The position numbers were made by a program, and so were the translations under genes. A DNA stretch of 64,000 nt from DATLWN01 sp964492895 (GTDB lineage: Bacteria > Pseudomonadota > Zetaproteobacteria > Mariprofundales > Mariprofundaceae). Position 1 is the first letter of the stretch. Every line of letters starts with the position of its first letter. The stretch is taken from contig CAZBLR010000006.1 in assembly GCA_964492895.1 (NCBI GenBank), positions 27,240-91,239 of the forward strand. The letters are read 5' to 3'. This document shows positions 17,520 through 26,131 of the stretch, one piece after another. The notes under the pieces are model-generated. The model saw only the letters and a program-made list of their open reading frames with translations, was not told the DNA's origin and did not search any database.

Positions 17520-19517
17520 ATGACCAAGAACAATCGCAGACATTTGGCCAACGCCATCCGCGCCCTGTCCATGGACGCGGTGCAGAAGGCCAATTCGGGC
17601 CATCCGGGCGCCCCGATGGGCATGGCCGATATCGCCGAGGTGTTGTGGAACGACTACATGAAGCACAACCCGTCCAACCCGAAGTGGTCGGACCGCGACC
17701 GCTTCGTGCTGTCCAACGGCCACGGCTCGATGCTGATCTATTCGCTGCTGCACCTGACCGGCTACGACCTGCCGATGGGCGAACTGAAGAACTTCCGCCA
17801 GCTGCACTCGAAGACCCCGGGACACCCGGAATACGGCTATGCGCCGGGGATCGAGACCACGACCGGCCCGCTGGGCCAGGGCATCACCAATGCCGTGGGC
17901 ATGGCCATTGCCGAGCAGATGCTGGCCGGCCGCTTCAACAAGCCGGGCCACACCATCGTCGACCACTACACCTACGTGTTCCTCGGCGACGGCTGCATGA
18001 TGGAGGGCATCTCGCACGAGGCCTGCTCGCTGGCCGGCACGCTGGGCCTGGGCAAGCTGATCTGCTTCTACGATGACAACGGCATCTCGATCGACGGCCA
18101 TGTCGAGGGCTGGTTCACCGACGATACGCCGAAGCGCTTCGAGGCCTATGGCTGGCAGGTGATCCCCAACGTCGACGGCCACGATCCGGAAGAGCTGGTC
18201 CAGGCCATCGAGACCGCCCGCGCCGACACCAGCCGCCCGACCATGATCTGCTGCAAGACCATCATCGGCTACGGCTCCCCGAACAAGGCCGGCAGCCACG
18301 ACTGCCATGGTGCGGCCCTCGGCGACGAGGAAGTGGCCCTGGTGCGCAAGGAACTGGGCTGGGATGCCGCCCCGTTCGAGATCCCGGCCGACGTCTACAA
18401 GGGCTGGGATGCCAAGGCCAAGGGCGACAAGGCCGAATCCGACTGGAAAGCCGCCTTCGAGGCCTACCGTGCCGCACATCCGGAGCTGGCCGCCGAGTTC
18501 GAGCGCCGCATGAGCGGCGAGCTGCCGGACAACTGGACCACCACCATCGACGCCTGGATCGGCCAGCTGCGTGCGGACAAGCCGAACTGGGCCACGCGCG
18601 TCGCCTCCGGCAAGACCATCGGCGCCATCGCCAAGGCCCTGCCCGAGCTCGTCGGCGGCTCCGCCGACCTCGCCCCGTCGAACAATACCCTGTGGCCGGA
18701 GGCCGTGGCGTTCTCCAAGACCGAGCGCGCCGGCAACTACATGCACTGGGGCGTGCGCGAGTTCGGCATGTCGGCTGCCATCAACGGCATGGCCCTGCAC
18801 GGCGGCGTGCTCCCGTTCGGAGGCACCTTCCTGATGTTCTCCGAGTACGCCCGCAACGCCCTGCGCATGGCCGCGCTGATGAAGGTGCCGTCGATCTTCG
18901 TCTACACCCATGATTCCATCGGCCTGGGCGAGGACGGCCCGACCCACCAGCCGGTCGAGCAGACCGCCACGCTGCGCCTGATCCCGAACATGCGCACCTG
19001 GCGCCCCTGCGACGCCGTGGAGTCCGCCGTCGCCTGGCGCCAGGCGGTGGAGCGCACGGACGGCCCGACCTGCCTGATCTTCTCCCGCCAGAACCTGCCC
19101 TGCCAGGACTACACGGACGCGCAGGTCGCGGGTATCGCCCGCGGCGGCTACGTGCTGTCCGACAGCGACGGCACGCCGGACGTGATCATCATCGCCTCCG
19201 GCTCCGAGGTGCAGCTGGCCATGGGCGCCCAGGCGGAACTTTCCAAGAAGGGCAAGAAGGTGCGCGTGGTGTCCATGCCGTCGCCGGATACCTTCGATCT
19301 GCAGGATGCAGCCTACAAGGAGGCCGTACTGCCTGCGGCCGTCACCAAGCGCGTGGCGGTCGAGGCCGGTGTGACCTCCTGCTGGTACAAGTACGTCGGC
19401 CTGAACGGCAAGGTCATCGGCCTGGACCGCTTCGGCGAGTCCGCACCGGCCGGCGCCCTGTTCAAGGAGTTCGGTTTCACGGTCGATCACGTCGTGGCCA
19501 CGGCCGATTCCATCTAA
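17520..19517 (+). CDS. tkt: Transketolase
   Basis: 665 residues, standard length. Thiamine-diphosphate site GDGCMMEGISHEA (near 155), the N-terminal NSGHPGAPMGMAD, catalytic Glu region HWGVREFGMSAAINGMA (near 408) and C-terminal YKYVGLNGKVIGLDRFGESAPA. It moves two-carbon ketol units to rebuild pentose phosphates in the Calvin cycle. 31 bases separate it from gap. Ribosome site GAAGGGG precedes the ATG. Confidence 0.97.
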   Translation: MTKNNRRHLANAIRALSMDAVQKANSGHPGAPMGMADIAEVLWNDYMKHNPSNPKWSDRDRFVLSNGHGSMLIYSLLHLTGYDLPMGELKNFRQLHSKTPGHPEYGYAPGIETTTGPLGQGITNAVGMAIAEQMLAGRFNKPGHTIVDHYTYVFLGDGCMMEGISHEACSLAGTLGLGKLICFYDDNGISIDGHVEGWFTDDTPKRFEAYGWQVIPNVDGHDPEELVQAIETARADTSRPTMICCKTIIGYGSPNKAGSHDCHGAALGDEEVALVRKELGWDAAPFEIPADVYKGWDAKAKGDKAESDWKAAFEAYRAAHPELAAEFERRMSGELPDNWTTTIDAWIGQLRADKPNWATRVASGKTIGAIAKALPELVGGSADLAPSNNTLWPEAVAFSKTERAGNYMHWGVREFGMSAAINGMALHGGVLPFGGTFLMFSEYARNALRMAALMKVPSIFVYTHDSIGLGEDGPTHQPVEQTATLRLIPNMRTWRPCDAVESAVAWRQAVERTDGPTCLIFSRQNLPCQDYTDAQVAGIARGGYVLSDSDGTPDVIIIASGSEVQLAMGAQAELSKKGKKVRVVSMPSPDTFDLQDAAYKEAVLPAAVTKRVAVEAGVTSCWYKYVGLNGKVIGLDRFGESAPAGALFKEFGFTVDHVVATADSI

Positions 19518-19548
19518 CGATTTACATTCACTGCAGAAGGAGACTGAT

Positions 19549-20547
19549 ATGACTATCAAGATTGGCATCAACGGCTTCGGCCGCATCGGGCGCATGGTGT
19601 TCCGCGCCGTGGCGAAGGACTTCCCCGACATGGAGATCGTCGGCATCAACGACCTGCTCGAGCCCGACTACCTGGCCTACATGCTCAAGCACGACTCCGT
19701 GCACGGCCGTTTCAACGGCGATGTGTCCGTCGACGGCAACACCCTCGTCGTCAACGGCAAGCGCATCCGCCTGACCGCCGAGCGCGATCCGGCGAACCTG
19801 AAGTGGAACGAGGTCGGTGCCGACATCGTCATCGAGTCGACCGGCCTGTTCCTGACCGAGGAGACCTGCCAGAAGCACATCGCCGCCGGTGCCAAGAAGG
19901 TCGTGCAGTCGGCACCGTCCAAGGACGACACCCCGATGTTCGTGTTCGGCGTCAACCACGACACCTACGCCGGCCAGGCCATCGTGTCCGCGGCCTCCTG
20001 CACCACCAACTGCCTGGCGCCGGTGGCCAAGGTGCTGAACGACAGCTTCGGCATCAAGCGCGGCCTGATGAGCACCGTGCACGCCGCCACCGCCACCCAG
20101 AAGACCGTGGACGGCCCGTCGATGAAGGACTGGCGCGGCGGCCGCGGCATCCTGGAGAACATCATCCCGTCCTCCACCGGTGCCGCCAAGGCCGTGGGCA
20201 AGGTGATCCCGGAGCTGAACAAGAAACTGACCGGCATGGCCTTCCGCGTGCCGACCTCCGACGTGTCGGTGGTCGACCTGACCGTGGAACTGAACAAGGA
20301 CGCCTCCTACGACGATATCTGCAAGGCCATGAAGGCCGCCTCCGAGGGCGCGCTGAAGGGCGTGCTCGACTACACCGAGGACAAGGTCGTCTCCACCGAC
20401 TTCCGCGGCCATTCGGCCCCGTCGGTGTTCGATGCCGGCGCCGGCATCGCCCTGGACCCGACCTTCGTCAAGGTCGTGTCCTGGTACGACAACGAGTACG
20501 GCTATACCTGCAACATGATGCGCATGGTGCGTCACGTGGCCAAGTAA
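19549..20547 (+). CDS. gap: Type I glyceraldehyde-3-phosphate dehydrogenase
   Basis: 332 residues. NAD-binding INGFGRIGRMVFRA at the start, catalytic Cys in SAASCTTNCLAPVAKVL (near residue 153), His in the STVHAATATQ region, and WYDNEYGYTCNM at the C-terminus. In autotrophic mode it reduces 1,3-bisphosphoglycerate. Start has AAGGAG. It is followed by two consecutive inverted repeats before pgk, suggesting a partial stop or RNA processing site after gap. Confidence 0.97.
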   Translation: MTIKIGINGFGRIGRMVFRAVAKDFPDMEIVGINDLLEPDYLAYMLKHDSVHGRFNGDVSVDGNTLVVNGKRIRLTAERDPANLKWNEVGADIVIESTGLFLTEETCQKHIAAGAKKVVQSAPSKDDTPMFVFGVNHDTYAGQAIVSAASCTTNCLAPVAKVLNDSFGIKRGLMSTVHAATATQKTVDGPSMKDWRGGRGILENIIPSSTGAAKAVGKVIPELNKKLTGMAFRVPTSDVSVVDLTVELNKDASYDDICKAMKAASEGALKGVLDYTEDKVVSTDFRGHSAPSVFDAGAGIALDPTFVKVVSWYDNEYGYTCNMMRMVRHVAK

Positions 20548-20555
20548 AGCCCGGG

Positions 20556-20580
20556 CGTGGGGGCGGTGACCGCCCCCACG
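20556..20580 (+). terminator. GC-rich hairpin after gap
   Basis: Perfect 11-base arms (CGTGGGGGCGG at 20556-20566 and its complement at 20570-20580) around a three-base loop, nine bases after the gap stop. No T-run follows, so a simple intrinsic terminator is doubtful; a transcript-stabilising or attenuating structure is equally likely. Its last three bases are shared with the next inverted repeat. Confidence 0.6.
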
Positions 20581-20623
20581 CTTGTCATTGTCCGCATGTC
20601 ACCAAGTTGACAATGACAAGCGT
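20578..20623. repeat. 15-bp perfect inverted repeat in the gap-pgk spacer
   Basis: ACGCTTGTCATTGTC at 20578-20592 is exactly complementary to 20609-20623, with a 16-base loop. It starts inside the right arm of the preceding GC hairpin, so both stems cannot be fully paired at once. It may be an RNA switch, an mRNA processing site or a protein-binding palindrome upstream of pgk. A TTGACA hexamer falls in the right arm (20607-20612) but no -10 element sits at a suitable distance. Confidence 0.65.
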
Positions 20624-20703
20624 TTACCATCCCTGCTCATAATGGATACAGCAGCCATGAGGCGCCGGCGATGGGCCACGCTCGAAATGCAAGGGGGGAT
20701 TCC

Positions 20704-21885
20704 ATGTCCATCATCAGAATGACCGATCTCGATCTCAAGGGTAAGCGCGTGTTCATCCGCGCCGATCTGAACGTGCCCGTCAAGGACGGCAAGGTGACCT
20801 CGGATGCGCGCATCACCGCCTCGATGCCGACCATCGAACATGCGCTGAACGCCGGAGCCCGCGTCATGGTCACCTCGCATCTCGGCCGCCCGGAGGAAGG
20901 CGTGTGGAGCGAGGAGAACTCGTTGAAGCCGGTGGCCGACGTGCTCTCCGCCAAGCTGGGCAAGCCCGTGCGCCTGATCAAGGACTGGGTCGACGGCGGC
21001 TTCGACGTCGCCGAGGGCGAGCTGGTACTGCTGGAGAACTGCCGCATCAACAAGGGCGAGAAGAAGAACGCCGAGGACACGGCCAGGAAGTACGCCGCCC
21101 TGTGCGATGTGTTCGTCATGGACGCCTTCGGCACGGCCCACCGCGCCCAGGCCTCCACCCACGGCATCGCCCAGTATGCGCCGGTCGCCTGCGCCGGCAT
21201 CCTGCTGACCGGCGAACTGGACGCGCTGGGCAAGGCGCTGGCCGCCCCTGCCCGGCCGATGGTCGCCATCGTCGGCGGCTCCAAGGTCTCGACCAAGCTG
21301 ACCGTGCTTGAGGCGCTGGCCGAGAAGTGCGACCAGCTGGTGGTCGGCGGCGGCATCGCCAACACCTTCCTGAAGGCCGCGGGACACCCCGTCGGCAAGA
21401 GCCTGTGCGAGGACGACCTGGTGCCTACCGCCAAGGACCTGATGGCCAAGATGAGCGCCCGCGGCGCCACGATCCCCATCGCCGTGGACGTCGTCGTCGG
21501 CAAGCGCTTCGATGCCAATGAGCCGGCGGTGCTCAAGGATTCCGACGCTGTGACCGACGACGACATGATCTTCGACATCGGCCCGAAGTCGGCCAAGGAG
21601 CTCGCCGATATCATCATGAAGGCCGGCACCGTGGTATGGAACGGCCCGGTCGGCGTGTTCGAGTTCGACCAGTTCGGCGCGGGCACCAAGACGGTGGCTG
21701 ACGCCATCGCTGAAACCAGCGCCTTCACGCTGGCCGGCGGCGGCGATACCATCGCCGCCATTCAGAAGTACGACATCTACGACAAGGTGTCGTACATCTC
21801 GACCGCCGGCGGCGCCTTCCTCGAGTTCCTCGAGGGCAAGAAGCTGCCGGCCGTCGCCATTCTCGAGGAGCGTGCCGCCCAGTGA
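20704..21885 (+). CDS. pgk: Phosphoglycerate kinase
   Basis: 393 residues. Substrate site RADLNVPVKDG (near 18), SHLGRPEEG (near 60), hinge and nucleotide motifs VGGSKVSTKL (near 195) and GGGDTIAAI near the C-terminus. It phosphorylates 3-phosphoglycerate, the RuBisCO product. The ATG used has AAGGGGGG upstream and the normal N-terminus SIIRMTDLDLKGKRV; an earlier in-frame ATG 33 bases upstream would add residues not found in the family. The stop overlaps the pyk start (GTGA). Confidence 0.96.
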   Translation: MSIIRMTDLDLKGKRVFIRADLNVPVKDGKVTSDARITASMPTIEHALNAGARVMVTSHLGRPEEGVWSEENSLKPVADVLSAKLGKPVRLIKDWVDGGFDVAEGELVLLENCRINKGEKKNAEDTARKYAALCDVFVMDAFGTAHRAQASTHGIAQYAPVACAGILLTGELDALGKALAAPARPMVAIVGGSKVSTKLTVLEALAEKCDQLVVGGGIANTFLKAAGHPVGKSLCEDDLVPTAKDLMAKMSARGATIPIAVDVVVGKRFDANEPAVLKDSDAVTDDDMIFDIGPKSAKELADIIMKAGTVVWNGPVGVFEFDQFGAGTKTVADAIAETSAFTLAGGGDTIAAIQKYDIYDKVSYISTAGGAFLEFLEGKKLPAVAILEERAAQ

Positions 21886-23321
21886 CCCATATCCGCAGAA
21901 CCAAAATCGTTGCCACGCTTGGCCCCGCCTCCGAAAGCCCGGAGGTGCTGGACAAGCTGATCGCGGCGGGCGTCAACGTCGTCCGTCTGAACTTCTCCCA
22001 CGGTACGGCCGATGAGCACATCAAGCGAGCCGAGCTGGTGCGCGCCACGGCGAAGAAGCACGGCGTCATCGTTGGCATCCTGGCCGACATGCAGGGGCCG
22101 AAGATCCGCATCGGCAAGTTCAAGGCCGGCAAGACCATGCTCAAACCCGGCCAGCACTTCATCCTCGACGCGGCCCTGGCGCTGGACGCCGGTGACGACG
22201 AGCGCATCGGGCTCACCTACAAGGAGCTGCTCGATGACGTCGAACCGGGAGCGCGCCTGCTGCTCAACGACGGCCTGATCGTCATGGACGTGGATGCCAT
22301 CTATGGCCAGGAGATCCACTGCACCGTCATCGTCGGTGGCGAGCTGTCCAACAACAAGGGCATCAACCGCGCCGGCGGCGGCCTGTCGGCCAGGGCCCTG
22401 ACCGACAAGGACAAGGAAGACATCAAGACGGCCGTGCAGTTGAAGGCCGATTATATCGCCATCTCCTTCCCGCGCGACGGCGCCGATATCGACGAGGCCC
22501 GCCGCCTGGTGCACGAGGCCGGCGGCCATGCCGGCATCGTGGCCAAGATCGAGCGTGCCGAGGCCGTCGAGAACCTCGAGGACATTCTGGGTGCCTCCGA
22601 CGTGGTGATGGTCGCCCGCGGCGACCTGGGCGTGGAAATCGGCGATGCCGCCGTGCCGCCGGTGCAGAAGCGCATCATGCGCCTGGCCCCGAAGTACAAC
22701 TGCCCGGTCATCGTCGCCACCCAGATGATGGAATCGATGATCACCAACCCGATTCCGACCCGTGCCGAGGTCAACGATGTGGCCAATGCGGCGCTGGACG
22801 GCGCCGATGCCGTGATGCTCTCGGGCGAGTCGGCGGCCGGCAAATACCCGGTCGAGGCCGTACAGGCCATGCACCGCACCTGCATCGAGACCGAACGCCA
22901 GAACGTGCTGCCGTCGGCCGCCACGCGCGAGCTCCGTCCGCCCCAGTCCGTGGACGAATGCATCGCCCGCAAGGCCATGGAGACGGCCGGCACGATGCCG
23001 ATCAAGGCCATCGCGGCCTTCACGCAGAGCGGCAACACCGCCCTGTACATGTCGCGCTCACTGGGCTCGGCGCCGATCTACGCCCTGACCCCGGAGACCG
23101 ACACGCTCGGCCGCGTGGCCCTGTACCGCAACGTGATCCCGAAGGTACTGCCGGGCAATTACACCGAGGCCACCGACGCCCCGCGCGCCACGACCGAGGT
23201 GCTGGCCATGATGCACAAGGACGGGCTGGTCAACAAAGGCGACATGATCGTCATGACGATGGGCACGCCGATGGGCCGGGCGGGCTCCACAAATACCATG
23301 AAACTGGTAAGGGTGGATTAG
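21882..23321 (+). CDS. pyk: Pyruvate kinase
   Basis: 479 residues. N-terminal RRTKIVATLGPAS, LNFSHG (near 43), active-site MVARGDLGVEIG (near 243) and VATQMMESMI, plus a C-terminal allosteric-type domain. It converts phosphoenolpyruvate and ADP to pyruvate and ATP, draining Calvin-cycle carbon to biosynthesis. The start is GTG, overlapping the pgk stop by four bases, so it is translationally coupled to pgk. Confidence 0.96.
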   Translation: MTHIRRTKIVATLGPASESPEVLDKLIAAGVNVVRLNFSHGTADEHIKRAELVRATAKKHGVIVGILADMQGPKIRIGKFKAGKTMLKPGQHFILDAALALDAGDDERIGLTYKELLDDVEPGARLLLNDGLIVMDVDAIYGQEIHCTVIVGGELSNNKGINRAGGGLSARALTDKDKEDIKTAVQLKADYIAISFPRDGADIDEARRLVHEAGGHAGIVAKIERAEAVENLEDILGASDVVMVARGDLGVEIGDAAVPPVQKRIMRLAPKYNCPVIVATQMMESMITNPIPTRAEVNDVANAALDGADAVMLSGESAAGKYPVEAVQAMHRTCIETERQNVLPSAATRELRPPQSVDECIARKAMETAGTMPIKAIAAFTQSGNTALYMSRSLGSAPIYALTPETDTLGRVALYRNVIPKVLPGNYTEATDAPRATTEVLAMMHKDGLVNKGDMIVMTMGTPMGRAGSTNTMKLVRVD

Positions 23322-23333
23322 GCCTGCGGTGAA

Positions 23334-23362
23334 TTGTTTTGGGCCCTGAGGCGGGCTAGTAT
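23334..23362 (+). promoter_or_regulatory. Candidate sigma-70 promoter for fba
   Basis: TTGTTT (23334-23339) and TAGTAT (23357-23362) are separated by exactly 17 bases in the 84-base pyk-fba spacer. This would give fba its own promoter with a leader of about 37 bases. Matches are four of six for each hexamer; no experimental support. Confidence 0.45.
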
Positions 23363-23405
23363 CGTAAGTTCAACCGATTATTTCTGATTTTGCGAGGAGG
23401 AAACT

Positions 23406-24443
23406 ATGGCACTTATCTCGATGCGACAGCTGCTCGACCATGCCGCCGAGCACAACTACGGCATGCCGGCATTCAACGTCAACAACATGGAACAGGTGCA
23501 TGCGATCATGCAGGCCGCCGACGAAACCGATTCCCCGGTGATCATGCAGGGTTCGGCCGGTGCCCGTTCCTATGCGGGCGAGCCCTTCCTGCGCCACCTG
23601 ATCGTGGCGGCGCTGGAGATGTACCCGCATATCCCGGTGGTCATGCACCAGGACCATGGCTCTGAGCCGGCGGTGTGCATGCGCTCCATCCAGTCCGGCT
23701 TTTCCTCGGTGATGATGGACGGCTCGCTGATGTCGGACATGAAGACGCCGTCCAGCTACGAGTACAACGTCGATGTCACGCGCAAGGTGGCCGACATGGC
23801 CCATGCCTGCGGCGTGTCCGTCGAGGGCGAGCTGGGCTGCCTGGGCTCGCTGGAGACCGGCATGATGGGCGAGGAGGACGGCCACGGCGCCGAGGGCAAG
23901 CTGGACCATTCCGCCCTGCTGACCGATCCCGATGAGGCGATGGACTTCGTGGCCAAGACCGGCGTCGACGCCCTGGCCATCGCCATCGGCACCAGCCATG
24001 GCGCCTACAAGTTCACGCGTCCGCCGACGGGCGACATCCTGTCCATCGACACCGTCAAGAAGATCCACGCCAAGCTGCCGAACACGCACCTGGTGATGCA
24101 CGGCTCCTCGTCGGTGCCGCAGGACTGGCTGGAGATCATCAACAGCTACGGCGGCGACATGGGCCAGACCTATGGCGTGCCGGTGGAAGAGATCGTCGAA
24201 GGCATCAAGCACGGCGTGCGCAAGGTCAACATCGACACCGACCTGCGCATGGCCTCGACCGGCGCCGTGCGCAAGCACCTGGCCGAGAATCCCTCGAACT
24301 TCGATCCGCGCAAGTTCCTGAAGGAATCGACGAAAGCCATGAAGGAGATCTGCAAGGCCCGCTACGAGGCCTTCGGCAGTGCCGGAAACGCCGCGAAGAT
24401 CAAGCCGGTGTCGCTGGAGAAGATGGTCTCCTACTACAAGTAA
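23406..24443 (+). CDS. fba: Fructose-bisphosphate aldolase class II
   Basis: 345 residues of the CbbA/Fba class II type. Zinc ligands are in VVMHQDHGS (near 80), VEGELGCLG (near 140), and VMHGSSSVP (near 229); the GTSHGAYKF and NIDTDLRMA phosphate-binding blocks follow. It condenses triose phosphates to fructose bisphosphate and, in autotrophs, erythrose-4-P with DHAP to sedoheptulose bisphosphate. GAGGAGG lies before the ATG. Last gene of the carbon-metabolism run, followed by a strong terminator. Confidence 0.96.
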   Translation: MALISMRQLLDHAAEHNYGMPAFNVNNMEQVHAIMQAADETDSPVIMQGSAGARSYAGEPFLRHLIVAALEMYPHIPVVMHQDHGSEPAVCMRSIQSGFSSVMMDGSLMSDMKTPSSYEYNVDVTRKVADMAHACGVSVEGELGCLGSLETGMMGEEDGHGAEGKLDHSALLTDPDEAMDFVAKTGVDALAIAIGTSHGAYKFTRPPTGDILSIDTVKKIHAKLPNTHLVMHGSSSVPQDWLEIINSYGGDMGQTYGVPVEEIVEGIKHGVRKVNIDTDLRMASTGAVRKHLAENPSNFDPRKFLKESTKAMKEICKARYEAFGSAGNAAKIKPVSLEKMVSYYK

Positions 24444-24467
24444 GCGAAACGCTTGCGCGATTCAGGG

Positions 24468-24495
24468 GCGGGCCTTCGGGCCCGCTCTTTTCGTT
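24468..24495 (+). terminator. Rho-independent terminator after fba
   Basis: Stem GCGGGCC / GGCCCGC (24468-24474 and 24479-24485) closed by a TTCG tetraloop and followed by TCTTTTCGTTT. It ends at the stop codon of the convergent ferredoxin gene, so it separates the two units. Confidence 0.88.
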
Positions 24496-24858
24496 TCAGC
24501 CTCCCAGTGGGGAAAGCGCGAACAGATGGTCCTCCACCAGGCGGCCGTCGATCAGGTGTTCCTGGATGATGCGTTCGAGGATCTCGGGCGTGCAGGAGTG
24601 GTACCAGGCCCCTTCCGGATAGACCACGGCGATCGGCCCGCGCTTGCAGATCTGCAGGCAGTTGGCCTTGGTGCGGTAGATGCCGCCCTTGCCGGCCAGG
24701 CCCAGCTCGGCCAGCCGGCGCTTCAGGTAGTCCCACGAGGCGAGGCCCGCGTCGCGATCGCAGCACTTGGGCTTGGTCTGGTCGGCGCACAGCAGGATAT
24801 GGCGCCGCAGATGGCCGATCCCCAGGCCGGCCACGATCTGGGGCAGCTTCTCATCCAT
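24496..24858 (-). CDS. (2Fe-2S) ferredoxin domain protein, thioredoxin-like fold
   Basis: 120 residues. Cysteines Cys24, Cys32/33, Cys67 and Cys71 (in ILLCADQTKPKCC and KANCLQICKRGP) match the thioredoxin-like 2Fe-2S family related to NuoE/HoxE C-terminal domains. The GPIAVVYPEGAWYHSCTPE block is characteristic. It is a soluble electron carrier whose partner is not apparent here. GGGAGG precedes the ATG. A SAP-like small protein gene lies just upstream on the same strand. Confidence 0.88.
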   Translation of the reverse strand: MDEKLPQIVAGLGIGHLRRHILLCADQTKPKCCDRDAGLASWDYLKRRLAELGLAGKGGIYRTKANCLQICKRGPIAVVYPEGAWYHSCTPEILERIIQEHLIDGRLVEDHLFALSPLGG

Positions 24859-24881
24859 GCATCATCCCTCCCCCGATCGGG

Positions 24882-25085
24882 TTACGGACTGAATATCTTG
24901 GAAGCGCACTCGTCCTTCCAGATGCAGGCCGCCTTCCATTCCGGCTTGCACCAATCGGTGCCGTAGCACGGAGAATGGCCCTCCCTGACCTGGATGGCTC
25001 GGATCAGCTCGGTGCGGTCCATGGCATCGGCACCCTCGATCCCGAGGGCCTTGGCCTTGGCGATGATCTCGTGCAGCGGAACCAT
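24882..25085 (-). CDS. Small SAP-motif protein, 67 aa
   Basis: An N-terminal SAP-like helix-turn-helix (LHEIIAKAKALGIEGADAMDR followed by ELIRAIQ; about residues 4-31) and a C-terminal Cys-rich part, CYGTDWCKPEWKAACIWKDEC, which may bind metal. Small proteins of this build are common in proteobacteria and are taken to bind nucleic acid, without a known role. The ATG with GGAG six bases upstream is preferred; the frame stays open further upstream without similarity. Confidence 0.75.
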   Translation of the reverse strand: MVPLHEIIAKAKALGIEGADAMDRTELIRAIQVREGHSPCYGTDWCKPEWKAACIWKDECASKIFSP

Positions 25086-25267
25086 GCGCGCTCCATCACG
25101 GTGACTTCCTGTGCCTTGCCGCAGCAGAACGAATGATCCCGGAGCGGCAGGTGCAGCCTCCACTATAGATGAATCCGGGCGTGCAGGCCAAATGCCTCCC
25201 CTGGTCATTGCGCCCGGCCGTGAACGGGCCTTACATTGGCGTACGGCCCTTCATTCGGAGGTATGCC

Positions 25268-25744
25268 ATGCGCGAACACGGACTGCGCTTTTTGTGCGAC
25301 GAGATGCTGAGCCGTCTCGGACGCTGGCTGCGCGCCTCGGGCTACGACACCGTCATCGCCGAGGCGGGCCAGGCCGACCGGCAACTGGTCGAGCAGGCCT
25401 GCCGCGAGGGACGCTGGCTGTTGACGCGCGACCGCAAGATGGCCGAATTCCGGCAGGCTCCGGACTGCGTGATGCTGCTGACCGGCAACGATGTGCCGGC
25501 GCAGGCGGCGGAGCTGGGCCGGCGGCTGCCGGTGGACTGGCTGCATGCGCCCTTCTCGCGCTGCCTCGTATGCAACGCGCCCTTGAAGGATACCGACCTG
25601 TCGCGGCTGGCCGAGGTGCCGCCGTTCAGCCGCGAAGCCCTCGATGCCCTATATGAATGCTCCGACTGCCATCGCCTGTACTGGCACGGCAGCCACGTGC
25701 GGCGCATGCGCGCCAGGCTGCACCACTGGAAGCACCGACCCTGA
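25268..25744 (+). CDS. Mut7-C RNase domain protein (PIN-like)
   Basis: 158 residues. The N-terminal half has the PIN-like acidic residues: LCDEMLSRLGRWLRASGYD (near 9-27) and LLTRDRKMAEF (near 51-61). The C-terminal half carries a zinc ribbon, CLVCNAPL and ECSDCHRLYW, as in Mut7-C. Related proteins are predicted nucleases, sometimes paired with ubiquitin-like modules. Start is fixed by GGAGG six bases upstream; the frame is open earlier. Divergent from the SAP-protein gene. Confidence 0.88.
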   Translation: MREHGLRFLCDEMLSRLGRWLRASGYDTVIAEAGQADRQLVEQACREGRWLLTRDRKMAEFRQAPDCVMLLTGNDVPAQAAELGRRLPVDWLHAPFSRCLVCNAPLKDTDLSRLAEVPPFSREALDALYECSDCHRLYWHGSHVRRMRARLHHWKHRP

Positions 25745-25757
25745 CGGCGATTCCCCG

Positions 25758-26021
25758 TTACAGCGGCTGGATCAGACGGATGTCGACGGGATGCCCTGCC
25801 TCGTCGAAGGCGACGGCATACTGGCCGCAGCGCTCCCGCTCGGTCACGTCGCATTCCGAGATCTCCATGATGGTCTCGACGAAAGTGATGTTGACGATCC
25901 ACTGATGCGGCTCGCAGTTGCACACCTCGACCCGCAACTGCGAGTCGTCCGGCCAGCCACCGAACAGACAAAGGTCCGCCAGCGGGGCGTGCCGGCGGAT
26001 CCATACGATCGCCTCGGTCAT
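25758..26021 (-). CDS. Hypothetical protein, 87 aa
   Basis: A soluble, acidic protein with two close cysteines (VEVCNCEPHQW), a run ITFVETIMEISECDVTERERCG and the C-terminus HPVDIRLIQPL. I do not recognise a family. The chosen ATG has AAGG five bases upstream; the frame extends further to TTG/ATG codons near 26078 without a good ribosome site. Strand is the same as the YebC-like gene downstream in transcription order reversed, so operon membership is unclear. Convergent with the Mut7-C gene. Confidence 0.6.
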   Translation of the reverse strand: MTEAIVWIRRHAPLADLCLFGGWPDDSQLRVEVCNCEPHQWIVNITFVETIMEISECDVTERERCGQYAVAFDEAGHPVDIRLIQPL

Positions 26022-26131
26022 CGGAGCCTTGCTCTCGCGTGATCGACGTTCGCTGCTTTTCGTAAACATGCGCATCAAGGAACTAGCGTAGACTGCCGCT
26101 GCCTGAGCGTAAACCGTGTCCAGAACGTCGG

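Noticed and set aside
20607..20612. TTGACA hexamer before pgk as a promoter
   Set aside because: No -10 at 15-19 bases; the nearest CATAAT is 25 bases away, and the hexamer is part of the inverted repeat arm.
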